Shown here piece by piece: positions 1 through 9,127 of a stretch of 29,645 nucleotides of DNA. The stretch comes from an uncultured Agathobacter sp. (lineage in GTDB: Bacteria > Bacillota > Clostridia > Lachnospirales > Lachnospiraceae). The notes beneath the pieces were generated by a model. It did no database searches. It saw only the letters and a list, made by a program, of their open reading frames with translations, and was not told the origin of the DNA. The DNA lies in the NCBI GenBank assembly GCA_934316545.1, contig CAKRDT010000026.1, positions 1 through 29,645 on the forward strand, written 5' to 3'. Numbering within the stretch: position 1 is the stretch's first letter; each line of letters starts with the position of its first letter. Position numbers and translations under genes: made by a program.

Positions 1-73
1 AGTGTCAGCGTAGAAGCCCGCCACCGGGTCAGCCCAGCCGGAGCACGCCGCCACAGGAGTTTCGCAATCGCTT
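1..73 (-). repeat. End of a MITE-like repeat, cut by the window edge
   Basis: Read on the minus strand, these 73 bases match the left end of the element at 26558-26630 with only two differences (at plus-strand positions 16 and 55). The similarity stops about two bases beyond position 73, where the sequence becomes unrelated, so 73-75 marks an element boundary. The rest of this copy must lie to the left of the window. It ends about 60 bases from the stop codon of the esterase gene and contains no credible gene. Confidence 0.85.
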
Positions 74-135
74 ATTTTGTATATTCGTATCAACGCAGGA
101 CAAAATCGCTTCTGCCCCGCTTGAATAGCAGATTC

Positions 136-1071
136 TTATGACGATACGCGCTCGTCCTTTCGTATCACATCGATAAACTTACCGACTTCCGCCCACGCTT
201 TCTTCGACTCCGGAATATTTAAATACGCCATCTGGAATACATGAAACATTCCCTCATAGATACTTAAGCGCACACGGATTCCCTGCTCTCTCGCCTTGGC
301 AGCGACCGATACCGAATCGCTGAGAAGCATCTCAAGCGATCCCACCTGTATAAGCATCGGCGGAAATCCTCGGAAATCACCGAAAAGCGGAGAAATATAG
401 CAATCCATCTTATCATGATCCCCGGCGTAATCATTGACATAGATCAGGCTGTCCTTTGTATTTCCAAACAAAGGATCCCTCTCATAGTTTGTCTCATACG
501 ACTCGCCGCTTGCGGTCAGATCCGTCCAGGGCGACATCGCAACCACACCGCCCGGCATCGGCATATGGTGATCCTTTAAATACATGCACAATGCCATCGC
601 AAGACCGCCGCCTGCCGAATCTCCTGCAACAATAATCTGCTCCCCGTAATATCCCTTGTCGAGAAGCCACTGATAGGAAGCCACCGCATCTTCCAACGCT
701 GCCGGATACGGATGCTCCGGCGCCACACGATAATCCGGTGTCAATACATTGCATCCGTGACTCACCTCATTGTAGAGTCCGGCAAACACATAGTATGCAT
801 TGCGCACCGCGCCCATATAACCGCCTCCGTGCAGCTGCAATATCACATGATCCTGACTTGGATTCTCCTTTAATGACAGTAATTTCATCGAAAAATTCTT
901 CAACTCGATATGTGTCATATTAAAGCAGTCCGGCACGATCCACGGTGGTTCCTTGAGCCGCTTTCGAAGCTCTCCACTTTTGATTTTTTTACCGATCTGC
1001 AGATCGTTTGTCAGATGTGACAACAGATCCGCAATCACGCGGCCTTTCACACTTGCTTCTGTTTCAATCAT
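136..1071 (-). CDS. Alpha/beta hydrolase, HSL (hormone-sensitive lipase) type esterase
   Basis: A 311-residue cytoplasmic esterase-like protein. It has the oxyanion-hole motif HGGGY at 81-85 and the nucleophile elbow GDSAGGG at 150-156 with Ser152, both diagnostic of the bacterial HSL family, and a late histidine in FHVFQ near 277. The region expected to hold the catalytic acid reads GSLEMLLSD (244-252), so the acid may be Glu247 rather than the usual Asp. These enzymes usually cleave short to medium acyl esters; the substrate is unknown. The ATG overlaps the stop of the upstream gene by 4 bases (ATGA) and has a GGAG nine bases upstream, so it is probably translationally coupled. It is the last gene of the operon. 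The family call is firm, the function is not. Confidence 0.88.
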   Translation of the reverse strand: MIETEASVKGRVIADLLSHLTNDLQIGKKIKSGELRKRLKEPPWIVPDCFNMTHIELKNFSMKLLSLKENPSQDHVILQLHGGGYMGAVRNAYYVFAGLYNEVSHGCNVLTPDYRVAPEHPYPAALEDAVASYQWLLDKGYYGEQIIVAGDSAGGGLAMALCMYLKDHHMPMPGGVVAMSPWTDLTASGESYETNYERDPLFGNTKDSLIYVNDYAGDHDKMDCYISPLFGDFRGFPPMLIQVGSLEMLLSDSVSVAAKAREQGIRVRLSIYEGMFHVFQMAYLNIPESKKAWAEVGKFIDVIRKDERVSS

Positions 1072-1733
1072 ACATGAAATCTCCGTTTTAGTTCTGTTCT
1101 TGCCCGTCGGTCACCAATGATCAACGTACCTAAGAACAAAAATACCGATGTTGCAAAAGCGATCCATACCAGATATGGAAACCTGATGATTCCACCCAGC
1201 CGGAGCCCGACCGGAATCAGGCTAAGCAGGATCGCCAGGATCTGCGCCATCATATAGCTCTGCCAGTTTCTCCGGTTTACCAGCGTCAGGATCAAAAGCG
1301 TCAGATCGATGAGAAGAATGCCAAGCGGCAGCACATAATCAAGCGACCAGCCTTGGTACCCGGTCAGATAATCAATTCCAAGAAGCATCAGTACCGCAAG
1401 GATCACAAGCGTCAGCGTCTTGAACATATAACCGGATTTACCGAGGATCGCCATGCGGACAACCGCGTTTACGTATACAAGAATTAAGCATGCCACAAGG
1501 CTCCATGCGACCTCCGGATTCGTAATATGATTGATGGCCACCATAAGGCATCCCGCCACAATCGATAAAAACAGGAGGATATTCTCCAACAGACGAAATC
1601 TCCGGTTGACGCCGATCGCGTTCGGATACACATTCACCCCCGGTGCCTCGGTGCTCTCCAGCACATTCTTACAAAGCGGGCAACGATCCGTATCATCTAA
1701 AATAATCACATTACATTTTTGACATCTACTCAT
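1068..1733 (-). CDS. Zinc-ribbon membrane protein (DUF6320-like)
   Basis: A 221-residue protein that starts with a rubredoxin-like zinc ribbon (Cys4, Cys7, Cys18, Cys21 in two CxxC knuckles) followed by about six hydrophobic segments between residues 50 and 205, ending in a basic tail. This matches what I recall of DUF6320 proteins, which have no established function. It overlaps the upstream gene by 8 bases and the downstream esterase by 4, and has a GGAG six bases before its ATG. Lying between a condensation-fold protein and an esterase, it may anchor or regulate their activity at the membrane; that is inference. Confidence 0.75.
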   Translation of the reverse strand: MSRCQKCNVIILDDTDRCPLCKNVLESTEAPGVNVYPNAIGVNRRFRLLENILLFLSIVAGCLMVAINHITNPEVAWSLVACLILVYVNAVVRMAILGKSGYMFKTLTLVILAVLMLLGIDYLTGYQGWSLDYVLPLGILLIDLTLLILTLVNRRNWQSYMMAQILAILLSLIPVGLRLGGIIRFPYLVWIAFATSVFLFLGTLIIGDRRARTELKRRFHV

Positions 1734-3045
1734 AATATACTCCGTTCGTCTGAATCTCTACCTCAACTCCATCCGAAGCAATCTTACGGAAAAACGCCTT
1801 CTGCACCATTGCCTCCGCAAAAACCGAGCTGAATGTAAATACCAAAGTATCCTGATACGAACAAATCGTGCCCTTGATTTCCTGTCCCTTTGACATCGCA
1901 ATAAAAGCCTTAAAGCCTTTCACATACGGTTCATAGAGTGCATCAATTTTGATGTTGCCGATATTCGTGATCGTCGTTGTATTGGCGACCGCCGACTTTG
2001 TGTAGACCAGGCGCATCGCAATATTCTTGATAAAAAGCGGAACCGGCCGCATCAGCTTATTCATCTGATTTGACACACTGTATGAAAACAGATCTTCGAG
2101 ATGCTCTTTATTAATCTGGGAATGCAGACTTTCCCTGATGGTCTGTATCACTTCCTCAAAGGTGTACTGTTGCTTACTGGCACGAAACTCTGCAGATACC
2201 ATCACAAAAAAATTCTTCGTTGTATTCGAATCAAAATAAGGGCGCAGATTGACCGGTACCGCCACACGGATCGGACGACCTCCCGGCATCCCATGCATCA
2301 TTTCTTTATAAACACTCCATACAAACACCGCAATCAGATATTCATTTAAGGATGCTCCATACTTGTGTGCAACCTGCTTAAGCTGGGAAACCGGCATACA
2401 ACCATGCATGACGCCAAACTCCCCCGCCGGAAGATGCTCCTCCTTGATCAGATAAGCCTTCTCCTTATTGAATCCACTCGGCTTACCATTTTTGTAATTG
2501 CGGACAAAACTGTCCTCGCGGCAGAGCGAAGTATCCACGCTCAGCTTGTCCCCCGTCTTTTCCGCCAATTCCTTGTGCACCAGACGAAGATACTGATAGG
2601 TCAGCTCCCTTAGAAAATTGATACCGCCCATACCATCCGTCAGCACATGAAACACTTCCAGATTGATGCGGCATCCGTAATACGTCACACGAAACAGATA
2701 ATTATGATTACGATTCTGGCGGATATAACGGCACGGAAACATAATTTCTTCCGACACCTTAGGCGCCCGCTTTCCGTTCTCTTCAAAATAATACCAGAAC
2801 ACCCCGGTTCTAAGCCGCACGTTGAATCCGTCAAATTTTGGCAGAACAATATCCAGTGCCTGCTGCAGATATTCCTTTTGAACCGCTTCCTTCAATTCTA
2901 CACTGATACGGTAAACATTGGTCATATTTTCCCCCGCGATCGAAGGGAAAAGATGCGCCGTATTGTCAAGCTTATCCCAGCGGATCTGGCGCGGGACCGG
3001 CTTTATTTTACTTTGTTTTTTACTCATAGTTACTTTTTCTTTCAT
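1726..3045 (-). CDS. Condensation-fold acyltransferase-like protein
   Basis: A 439-residue protein resembling the alcohol acetyltransferase/condensation-domain superfamily (CoA-dependent acyltransferase fold). The active-site motif HHxxxDG appears as FHVLTDG at 132-138: the second, catalytic histidine (His133) and the structural Asp137 are kept, the first histidine is Phe. A later PVNLRPYF stretch and a C-terminal TNIGNI-like segment are also typical of the fold. Family members join an acyl group to an alcohol or amine; the substrates here are unknown. The start is uncertain: neither the ATG at 3045 nor the one at 3027 has a good Shine-Dalgarno, though the second follows a purine-rich stretch. 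It heads the overlapping trio with the zinc-ribbon protein and the esterase. Confidence 0.8.
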   Translation of the reverse strand: MKEKVTMSKKQSKIKPVPRQIRWDKLDNTAHLFPSIAGENMTNVYRISVELKEAVQKEYLQQALDIVLPKFDGFNVRLRTGVFWYYFEENGKRAPKVSEEIMFPCRYIRQNRNHNYLFRVTYYGCRINLEVFHVLTDGMGGINFLRELTYQYLRLVHKELAEKTGDKLSVDTSLCREDSFVRNYKNGKPSGFNKEKAYLIKEEHLPAGEFGVMHGCMPVSQLKQVAHKYGASLNEYLIAVFVWSVYKEMMHGMPGGRPIRVAVPVNLRPYFDSNTTKNFFVMVSAEFRASKQQYTFEEVIQTIRESLHSQINKEHLEDLFSYSVSNQMNKLMRPVPLFIKNIAMRLVYTKSAVANTTTITNIGNIKIDALYEPYVKGFKAFIAMSKGQEIKGTICSYQDTLVFTFSSVFAEAMVQKAFFRKIASDGVEVEIQTNGVYYE

Positions 3046-3111
3046 CGATTAAAATAAAGTGGCGCCTGCCGCACACTTTCGCGCACTCATGTTCAGACAA
3101 TAGCCCTGTTG

Positions 3112-3573
3112 CTAAAAAATACTGACTCCGGCGAAACTAAGCACCATCATAATGATTCCTGCAAGCAGCACTCCCAGCATGACGGCGGCAACCGTCGACT
3201 TAAAATCCATATCCAGAATACTTGCTGCAAGTGTACCGGTCCATGCTCCGGTACCCGGAAGCGGAATTCCGACAAAAAGAAGCAATGCAAGGAACAGGCC
3301 GCGGCCCGCCTTCTGCTGCAGCTTTTTGCCTCCTTTTTCGCCTTTTTCCAGACACCAGCTAAAGAAACCTCCGATTACCGGTTTATCAGCCCCCCATTCG
3401 AGCACCTTGCGCGCAAACAGATAGATGATCGGAACCGGCAGCATATTGCCGATGATCGCGATCATATATGACGGAACAATCGGAAGGTGCCGGATCTGTG
3501 AAATCGGGATTGCACCACGAAGTTCAATAAGCGGCACCATGGATACAAAAAATACAACCAGATAGTCAATCAT
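3112..3573 (-). CDS. Small multidrug-export-type membrane protein (COG2426 family)
   Basis: A 153-residue integral membrane protein of the Sm_multidrug_ex family. It begins with a hydrophobic helix followed by VPLIELRGAIP, the conserved signature of this family, and has further hydrophobic segments near 33-53, 90-110 and 128-150. The family name comes from an early annotation; transport of drugs is not well established. A GAGGAT lies eight bases before the ATG. It is 17 bases downstream of hisC and 66 bases upstream of the condensation-fold gene, so all five genes could share a transcript. Confidence 0.8.
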   Translation of the reverse strand: MIDYLVVFFVSMVPLIELRGAIPISQIRHLPIVPSYMIAIIGNMLPVPIIYLFARKVLEWGADKPVIGGFFSWCLEKGEKGGKKLQQKAGRGLFLALLLFVGIPLPGTGAWTGTLAASILDMDFKSTVAAVMLGVLLAGIIMMVLSFAGVSIF

Positions 3574-3590
3574 GAAAATAAATCCTCACT

Positions 3591-4658
3591 TTACTTATTC
3601 TTCTTTAAATAGTCCTTGAGGAACGCGATAAATGTCTGCATCTGTTCATCTGTTCCGATGCTAATGCGCAGATATTCGTTGATACGCGGTGGATTACTGA
3701 AATGACGCACAAAGATGTCATTCTCGCGGAGCGCCTCAAACAAGGATTCCCCCGATAGTTCCGGATGCCTGGCAAAAATAAAATTGCTCTTTGAATCTCC
3801 AAACACGAATCCAAGGCTCTTCAGCTCCTGCTTCGTCCACTCTCTCGTCTTAATGATCTTATCCCTTGTCATCTCAAAATATGCCTGATCCTTCATTGCT
3901 GCCGTGCCCGCAGCGATCGTGATCGTATCCATCGTATAAGAATTGAAAGAATACTTCACATCATTTAAATATTGGATCAATGTCGGATTACTGATCGCAT
4001 AACCGATCCGTGAACCCGCCATAGAACGAGACTTCGAGAATGTCTGCACAACAATTACATTGTCATATTTGTCAATAAGAGGAAGCGCACTCATTCCACC
4101 AAAATCAATATATGCTTCATCGACAACAACAATGACGTCCTGATTTGCCTCTATGATCTCCTCAATCTGGGACAGATCCATCAGCTCGCCTGTCGGCGCA
4201 TTCGGATTCGGGAAGATTACACCACCGTTGTCGCGCATGTAATCCTTCGGGCAGATTTTAAAATCCTCATCGAGCGGAATCTGTTCGTACGGAATGCGAA
4301 GCATCTCGGCCCATACATCATAAAACGAGTAGGTTATATCCGGGAAAAAGATTGGCTTTGCGGAATTAAAAAATGTCATAAAGATCATTGCCAGTACATC
4401 GTCGGATCCTACCCCGACAAAAACCTGATCCGTCTCTACCTTATAATTGGAAGCGATCGCCTGTACCAGATCACCCACAAGCGGATCCGGATACATACGA
4501 AGCCGGTCGATATCCACGCTTTTCACCGCTTCGGCAACACCCGGTGCCGGCGGATACGGATTCTCGTTTGTATTTAACTTAATAATATTCTGTTTCTTCG
4601 GCTGCTCTCCCGGAACATACGGAACAACTTTGCGTATATTTTCTTCCCACTTCTTCAT
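3591..4658 (-). CDS. hisC: Histidinol-phosphate aminotransferase
   Basis: A 355-residue fold-type I PLP aminotransferase of normal HisC length. It shows the N-terminal LNTNENPYPP segment (28-37), the substrate and PLP motif NPNAPTG (151-157), VVDEAYIDF with Asp180, and the Schiff-base lysine Lys209 in TFSKSRSMAG. HisC converts imidazole-acetol phosphate to histidinol phosphate with glutamate in histidine synthesis. No other his gene is near, and HisC-like enzymes can also act on aromatic amino acids or be CobD decarboxylases, so the exact substrate is less certain than the family. The ATG has a strong GAGGAGG seven bases upstream. Confidence 0.88.
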   Translation of the reverse strand: MKKWEENIRKVVPYVPGEQPKKQNIIKLNTNENPYPPAPGVAEAVKSVDIDRLRMYPDPLVGDLVQAIASNYKVETDQVFVGVGSDDVLAMIFMTFFNSAKPIFFPDITYSFYDVWAEMLRIPYEQIPLDEDFKICPKDYMRDNGGVIFPNPNAPTGELMDLSQIEEIIEANQDVIVVVDEAYIDFGGMSALPLIDKYDNVIVVQTFSKSRSMAGSRIGYAISNPTLIQYLNDVKYSFNSYTMDTITIAAGTAAMKDQAYFEMTRDKIIKTREWTKQELKSLGFVFGDSKSNFIFARHPELSGESLFEALRENDIFVRHFSNPPRINEYLRISIGTDEQMQTFIAFLKDYLKKNK

Positions 4659-4689
4659 GGTCGATCCTCCTCGCTAACATATATCCAAT

Positions 4690-4718
4690 ACTGTACCGCA
4701 TTATGGCAAAATTGTAAA
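4690..4718 (-). promoter_or_regulatory. Predicted sigma-A promoter of hisC
   Basis: On the minus strand, TTTACA (4713-4718) and TACAGT (4690-4695) are separated by 17 bases. The start point would lie about 25 bases before the ATG. It is divergent from the MATE gene promoter. Confidence 0.4.
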
Positions 4719-4762
4719 GAATTCTCCCCTGTCCAAAGTGTGATTTCATCATATTTTTCCTC

Positions 4763-4790
4763 TTGAAGATTTCTGTAATCGTGATAAGAT
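4763..4790 (+). promoter_or_regulatory. Predicted promoter of the MATE gene
   Basis: TTGAAG (4763-4768) and TAAGAT (4785-4790) are 16 bases apart, upstream of the ATG at 4838. The -10 match is moderate, so this is tentative. Confidence 0.35.
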
Positions 4791-4837
4791 AGATACACAT
4801 TGCGTAAAAATAAATTTTTAAAATATGAGGTAATCGT

Positions 4838-6190
4838 ATGGCATCAAACACAACAAAAGATATGACCAGCGGCTCCACCATGAAGCTGATCCTCGGCTTT
4901 GCCGTGCCGCTTCTTATGGGTATGCTTTTTCAGCAGGTATACAGTCTGGTTGACACGATCATTGTAGGACGTTTCTTAGGCGTATCAGCACTCGCCGCAG
5001 TGGGCGCAACCGGAAGTATCAACTTCCTGATCATCGGGTTCTGTCAGGGAATCTGCAACGGATTTGCCCTTCCTGTCGCGCAGCGCTTCGGAGCAAAGGA
5101 TTATGACGGATTGCGTAAATATGTAGGTAACTCTGCCGTGCTGTCCATCATCTTCGGTGGTGCAATCACCCTCATTACGGTGATCGCCTGCCGCCCGATC
5201 CTTGAGCTGATGCAGACGCCTGCAGATATCATTGATCTGTCCTATCATTATATTGTAGTTATTTTTGCAGGAATCCCGGCGATCATGCTTTACAATATTC
5301 TGTCCGCTTACCTGCGTTCACTCGGAGATTCCATCACACCGGTTATCTTCCTCGTACTGTCTGCGGGACTGAATATCGGACTGGATCTGCTTTTTATCGT
5401 TACCTTCCACTGGGGTGTATTCGGCGCTGCTTTCGCAACCGTACTCTCACAGGCAGTATCCGGTATTCTTTGTCTGATTCTGATTATAAAGAAGTTTGAC
5501 CTTCTTCACCTGAAGCGCGAAGACTGGAAACTCGACTGGGGTTATTCCAGATATCTTCTGATCATGGGACTTCCGATGGGACTGCAATATTCCATTACGG
5601 CGATCGGAAGCGTCATCTTACAGGCCTCCGTCAATACACTGGGATCGACTGCCGTTGCATCCATGACGGCCGGAAGCAAAATCTCCATGTTTGTCGTATG
5701 TCCGTTTGATGCCCTTGGTTCAACCATGGCAACTTTCGGCGGACAAAATGTCGGTGCCGGACGCCTCGACCGTCTCGGAAGAGGACTTCGCTCTGCCGTC
5801 ATCCTCGGTGCCGTCTATTCCGCACTGATCCTTGTCGTATTAATTTTCTTCGGACGTGATCTGATCCTGCTGTTTGTAAGCGCAAAAGAAGTAACCGTTA
5901 TTGCACAGGCCAAACAGTTTCTTGTTACCAATGCAGCCTTTTATCTTATGCTGGCTTTGGTCAATATTGTACGTTTTCTTATTCAGGGAATGGGATTCTC
6001 CGGATTTGCTGTATTTGCCGGAGTCTTTGAAATGGTTGCAAGAACGCTTGTCGGACTTGTCTTTGTTCCGATTTTCGGGTTTACCGCAGCCTGCTTCGCC
6101 AGCCCTCTGGCATGGATCTTCGCAGACTGCTTCTTAATCCCTGCATTCTTCCACTGTCGGAAGAAATTACAAAATGCTATGACTCGTTAA
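4838..6190 (+). CDS. MATE family efflux transporter
   Basis: A 450-residue, strongly hydrophobic protein with about twelve membrane helices, arranged as two MatE repeats (roughly 15-175 and 240-400). The start, with GSTMKLILGFAVPLLMG, then QQVYSLVDTIIVGRFLG, is typical of the multidrug and toxic-compound extrusion family. These proteins expel cationic drugs or metabolites using a sodium or proton gradient. GAGGT lies six bases before the ATG. It is divergent from hisC, and its last 14 bases overlap the 3' end of the convergent galT gene. The substrate cannot be told from sequence. Confidence 0.92.
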   Translation: MASNTTKDMTSGSTMKLILGFAVPLLMGMLFQQVYSLVDTIIVGRFLGVSALAAVGATGSINFLIIGFCQGICNGFALPVAQRFGAKDYDGLRKYVGNSAVLSIIFGGAITLITVIACRPILELMQTPADIIDLSYHYIVVIFAGIPAIMLYNILSAYLRSLGDSITPVIFLVLSAGLNIGLDLLFIVTFHWGVFGAAFATVLSQAVSGILCLILIIKKFDLLHLKREDWKLDWGYSRYLLIMGLPMGLQYSITAIGSVILQASVNTLGSTAVASMTAGSKISMFVVCPFDALGSTMATFGGQNVGAGRLDRLGRGLRSAVILGAVYSALILVVLIFFGRDLILLFVSAKEVTVIAQAKQFLVTNAAFYLMLALVNIVRFLIQGMGFSGFAVFAGVFEMVARTLVGLVFVPIFGFTAACFASPLAWIFADCFLIPAFFHCRKKLQNAMTR

Positions 6191-7709
6191 CTTTGTTTAC
6201 GAATCTTGTGAACGCCGCGCGTCCTTCCTCGGTGCATTTGTATACACCGGCATCTTTCAATACCTGTTCAAACACAAGACCAATTTCCTCATGGAGAATA
6301 TCCATTACATTCTCCTGAGTAAGTTGGTCATATTTTTTTGTGATCATTTCAGCCCAATCTGCGTGGGATGCAAGCGTCTCGGTTGCGCGAAGATCTGATT
6401 TTGCCACCAGCGCCTCCGCAAGTTCCTTCATCTCATCCTTCAGGCGGGCCGGGAGTACGGCAAGTCCCATAACCTCGATCAGTCCGATATTTTCCTTCTT
6501 AATGTGATGAAGCTCTGCGTGTGGATGATATACGCCAAGCGGATGCTCCTCTGTCGTAAGGTTATTGCGGAGTACCAGATCAAGCTCATAGTCGCTGCCT
6601 CTTCTTCGTGCGATCGGTGTGATCGTATTGTGTGGCTCACCGTTTGTCTCAGCATAAATGACTGCATCCTCATCGGTATAGCCTCTCCATGCAACAAGGA
6701 TCTTATCTGCCAGTTCGATCAGACGCTCCCTGTTGCTGCTTGTGATACGGATCACAGACATCGGCCACTTTACGATACCGGCCTTCACATCTTCGAATCC
6801 TGTGAATCTAATCTCTCTCTCAATCGGTGCCTTCTCCATTGCAAAGGTATAATGTCCGCCCTGGAAATGATCGTGACTTAAAATCGATCCGCCGACAATC
6901 GGAAGATCCGCATTGGATCCTACAAAATAGTGCGGAAACTGTGTTACGAAATCAAGAAGCTTTCCGAATGTTGCACGCTCGATCTTCATCGGTGTATGCT
7001 GGCCGTTAAAAACGATACAATGCTCATTGTAATATACATACGGTGAATACTGGAAAAACCAATCACTGTTGTTGATCGTTACCGGAATGATACGGTGATT
7101 CTGTCTTGCCGGATGATTCACACGTCCTGCATATCCCTCATTTTCACGACAAAGCTGGCACTTCGGATAGCTGCTTGCCTTTGCATTCTTTGCTGCTGCG
7201 ATTGCCTTAGGATCCTTCTCCGGCTTTGAAAGATTGATCGTGATATCAAGTGTTCCGAATTCCGTGTCGGTTGTCCACTTAAGATCCTTCTTGATGCGTG
7301 CACGGCGGATATAATTGCTGTCGCAGCTCAATTTGTAGAAATAATCCGTTGCAGCCTGCGCCGACTCATTTTCATAAAGGCTCTTGAACTTACCCTGTAT
7401 CTCACTCGGGCGTGCAACCAGGCATCCCATCAGCTTCGTATCAAATAAATCACGGTATACCACGCTGTTGTGCTCAAACATGCCTCTCTCAAAAGCATCA
7501 TCCAACAGTTCTGCAAGGATGTCTTCCAAAGCGGCCTCCGCATCCTCCTGCGCAGCGATCGTTTTATGCTCCTTCCATACTTCATCACTGATCTCGTCCA
7601 GCCCAAGTGTCTCAAGTAATCGATTTACCGTATATACATAATCGCTCTGTGGCACTAACCCGGTTGCCACGCCATAATCTGCCAATTGTAAAATTCGTTC
7701 CTGTACCAT
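6177..7709 (-). CDS. galT: UTP-hexose-1-phosphate uridylyltransferase, class II GalT
   Basis: A 510-residue class II GalT, the form found in many Firmicutes and distinct from the shorter E. coli enzyme. It transfers UMP from UDP-glucose to galactose-1-phosphate in the Leloir pathway. Visible family features are HDHFQGGHYTFAMEKAPIER and, near the C-terminus, HPLGVYHPHAELHHIKKEN. I place the start at 7709, where GAGGGAG lies six bases upstream; a longer frame back to 7751 has no site and would add 14 residues. It lies 90 bases downstream of galK in the same direction. Its 3' end overlaps the MATE gene by 14 bases. Confidence 0.93.
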   Translation of the reverse strand: MVQERILQLADYGVATGLVPQSDYVYTVNRLLETLGLDEISDEVWKEHKTIAAQEDAEAALEDILAELLDDAFERGMFEHNSVVYRDLFDTKLMGCLVARPSEIQGKFKSLYENESAQAATDYFYKLSCDSNYIRRARIKKDLKWTTDTEFGTLDITINLSKPEKDPKAIAAAKNAKASSYPKCQLCRENEGYAGRVNHPARQNHRIIPVTINNSDWFFQYSPYVYYNEHCIVFNGQHTPMKIERATFGKLLDFVTQFPHYFVGSNADLPIVGGSILSHDHFQGGHYTFAMEKAPIEREIRFTGFEDVKAGIVKWPMSVIRITSSNRERLIELADKILVAWRGYTDEDAVIYAETNGEPHNTITPIARRRGSDYELDLVLRNNLTTEEHPLGVYHPHAELHHIKKENIGLIEVMGLAVLPARLKDEMKELAEALVAKSDLRATETLASHADWAEMITKKYDQLTQENVMDILHEEIGLVFEQVLKDAGVYKCTEEGRAAFTRFVNKVNES

Positions 7710-7739
7710 GTGTTTCTCCCTCTCTGTTATATTGTGAAT

Positions 7740-7767
7740 GTGGCAACTCATTTACACAAGCTGCCAC
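7740..7767 (-). other. Small galK-galT intercistronic hairpin
   Basis: GTGGCA (7740-7745) and TGCCAC (7762-7767) can pair around a 16-base loop in the 90-base gap between galK and galT. No T-run follows, so it is unlikely to be a terminator. It could affect RNA processing; it may also be chance. Confidence 0.25.
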
Positions 7768-7799
7768 GATTTCCTCTTACTTCTTATCTCAAAATATTC

Positions 7800-8969
7800 T
7801 TATGCATCCAGTCTGCATGGGCCGGATCCAACCTGCACTACATAAAAGTCTGCTGCATATCCAATCTTGTCTTTGTATGCAGTTCCTACACTCTCAATAA
7901 AACGATCTACCGCTGCGTCTTCCACGATACTTACGGTACATCCGCCGAATCCTGCACCGGTCATACGTGATCCGATCACACCTTCAACCTTCCATGCTTC
8001 CTCAACCAATGTGTCAAGTTCGATTCCTGTCACTTCATAATCATCGCGGAGAGATACATGGGATGCATTCATCAGTTCTCCGAACTTCTTTAAATCCTGC
8101 TTCTGTAATGCATCGACAGCCTGAATGGTTCTCTGATTCTCATAGACTGCATGACGCGCTCTGCGAACACGAACCTCATCTTTGATTGCATCCTTGTTTG
8201 CCTCAAACTGCTCCTCGGTAAGTTCTCCGAGAGATTTGATATCAACAACTTTCTGTAATTCTGCCAATGCAGTCTCACACTCGCTTCTTCTCTCGTTGTA
8301 TTTTGAATCACCAAGTCCACGCTTTTTGTTGCTGCATGCGATCACGATCTTTGCTCCGTCCAGCTTAAGCGGAACATATGTATAATCCAATGTGTTGGTA
8401 TCAAGGAAGATTGCATGATCTGCCTTGCCCATGGCAATGGCAAACTGGTCCATGATTCCACAGTTAACACCGTTGAAATGGTTCTCCGAATACTGTCCGA
8501 TCAAAGCCAGATCCTGATTGGTCACATCAAATCCGTACTGATCCTTTAAGATGTAGCCAGTCAATACCTCTACGGAAGCGGATGAAGAGAGTCCGGATCC
8601 GTTTGGAATGTTTCCAAACAGTAACAGATCAAATCCCTCTGTCACTTCCATTCCTCTCTCCTTAAAAGCCCACAGAACCCCCTTCGGATAATTCGTCCAG
8701 TCTGCATCTTTGCTTGGCACAAGATCGTCCAGTGAAGACTCCATGACTCCAAGCTGCTCGAAATTCATAGAATAGAAACGTAACTTACGGTCCTGTCTCT
8801 TTCTTACCACTCCGTAGGTACCGATCGTAAGTGCACACGGAAATACGTGTCCTCCGTTGTAATCGGTATGTTCACCGATCATATTGACACGTCCCGGTGC
8901 AAAATAGACTGCACTCTCACCTTCCGGTCCAAATACCTCTGCAAATTTGTTTTTTAACTGTTCTACCAT
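7800..8969 (-). CDS. galK: Galactokinase
   Basis: A 389-residue GHMP-family sugar kinase that phosphorylates galactose with ATP to galactose-1-phosphate. It has the galactose-binding signature GRVNMIGEHTDYNGG (26-40), the ATP-binding loop GSGLSSSAS (124-132), the catalytic Asp174 in GIMDQF and the C-terminal GAGFGGC (338-344), all in standard order and spacing, so the gene is intact. AAAGGAG lies upstream of the ATG with good spacing. It precedes galT and is likely cotranscribed with it from the promoter at 9128-9155, which leaves a leader of about 150 bases. Confidence 0.96.
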   Translation of the reverse strand: MVEQLKNKFAEVFGPEGESAVYFAPGRVNMIGEHTDYNGGHVFPCALTIGTYGVVRKRQDRKLRFYSMNFEQLGVMESSLDDLVPSKDADWTNYPKGVLWAFKERGMEVTEGFDLLLFGNIPNGSGLSSSASVEVLTGYILKDQYGFDVTNQDLALIGQYSENHFNGVNCGIMDQFAIAMGKADHAIFLDTNTLDYTYVPLKLDGAKIVIACSNKKRGLGDSKYNERRSECETALAELQKVVDIKSLGELTEEQFEANKDAIKDEVRVRRARHAVYENQRTIQAVDALQKQDLKKFGELMNASHVSLRDDYEVTGIELDTLVEEAWKVEGVIGSRMTGAGFGGCTVSIVEDAAVDRFIESVGTAYKDKIGYAADFYVVQVGSGPCRLDA

Positions 8970-9036
8970 GTTCCTTCTCCTTTCTTTTGAACCTCAGCCA
9001 TTCCCCATCGCCTGCGTCGAAAGGCTGATGCCACAT

Positions 9037-9059
9037 GTCAGTTTTTTATAAAAACCGAC
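9037..9059 (-). other. Hairpin in the galK leader
   Basis: On the minus strand GTCGGTTTTT and AAAAACTGAC pair over 10 positions (one G-U) around a 3-base loop. It lies about 60 to 85 bases after the predicted transcription start and about 68 bases before the galK ATG. No matching T-tract follows it, so it is not a plain terminator; a role as RNA stabiliser or regulator site is possible. Confidence 0.45.
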
Positions 9060-9127
9060 ACATTTTCTGCAACGTTTTTAACAAAAATTAAGCGTACTAC
9101 ATTCTCGTTTGTTTCTCTGATAAATTC

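Noticed and set aside
3109..3471. 120-codon open frame on the plus strand opposite the COG2426 gene
   Set aside because: It is the antisense shadow of a conserved membrane protein gene, without a ribosome site or family match.
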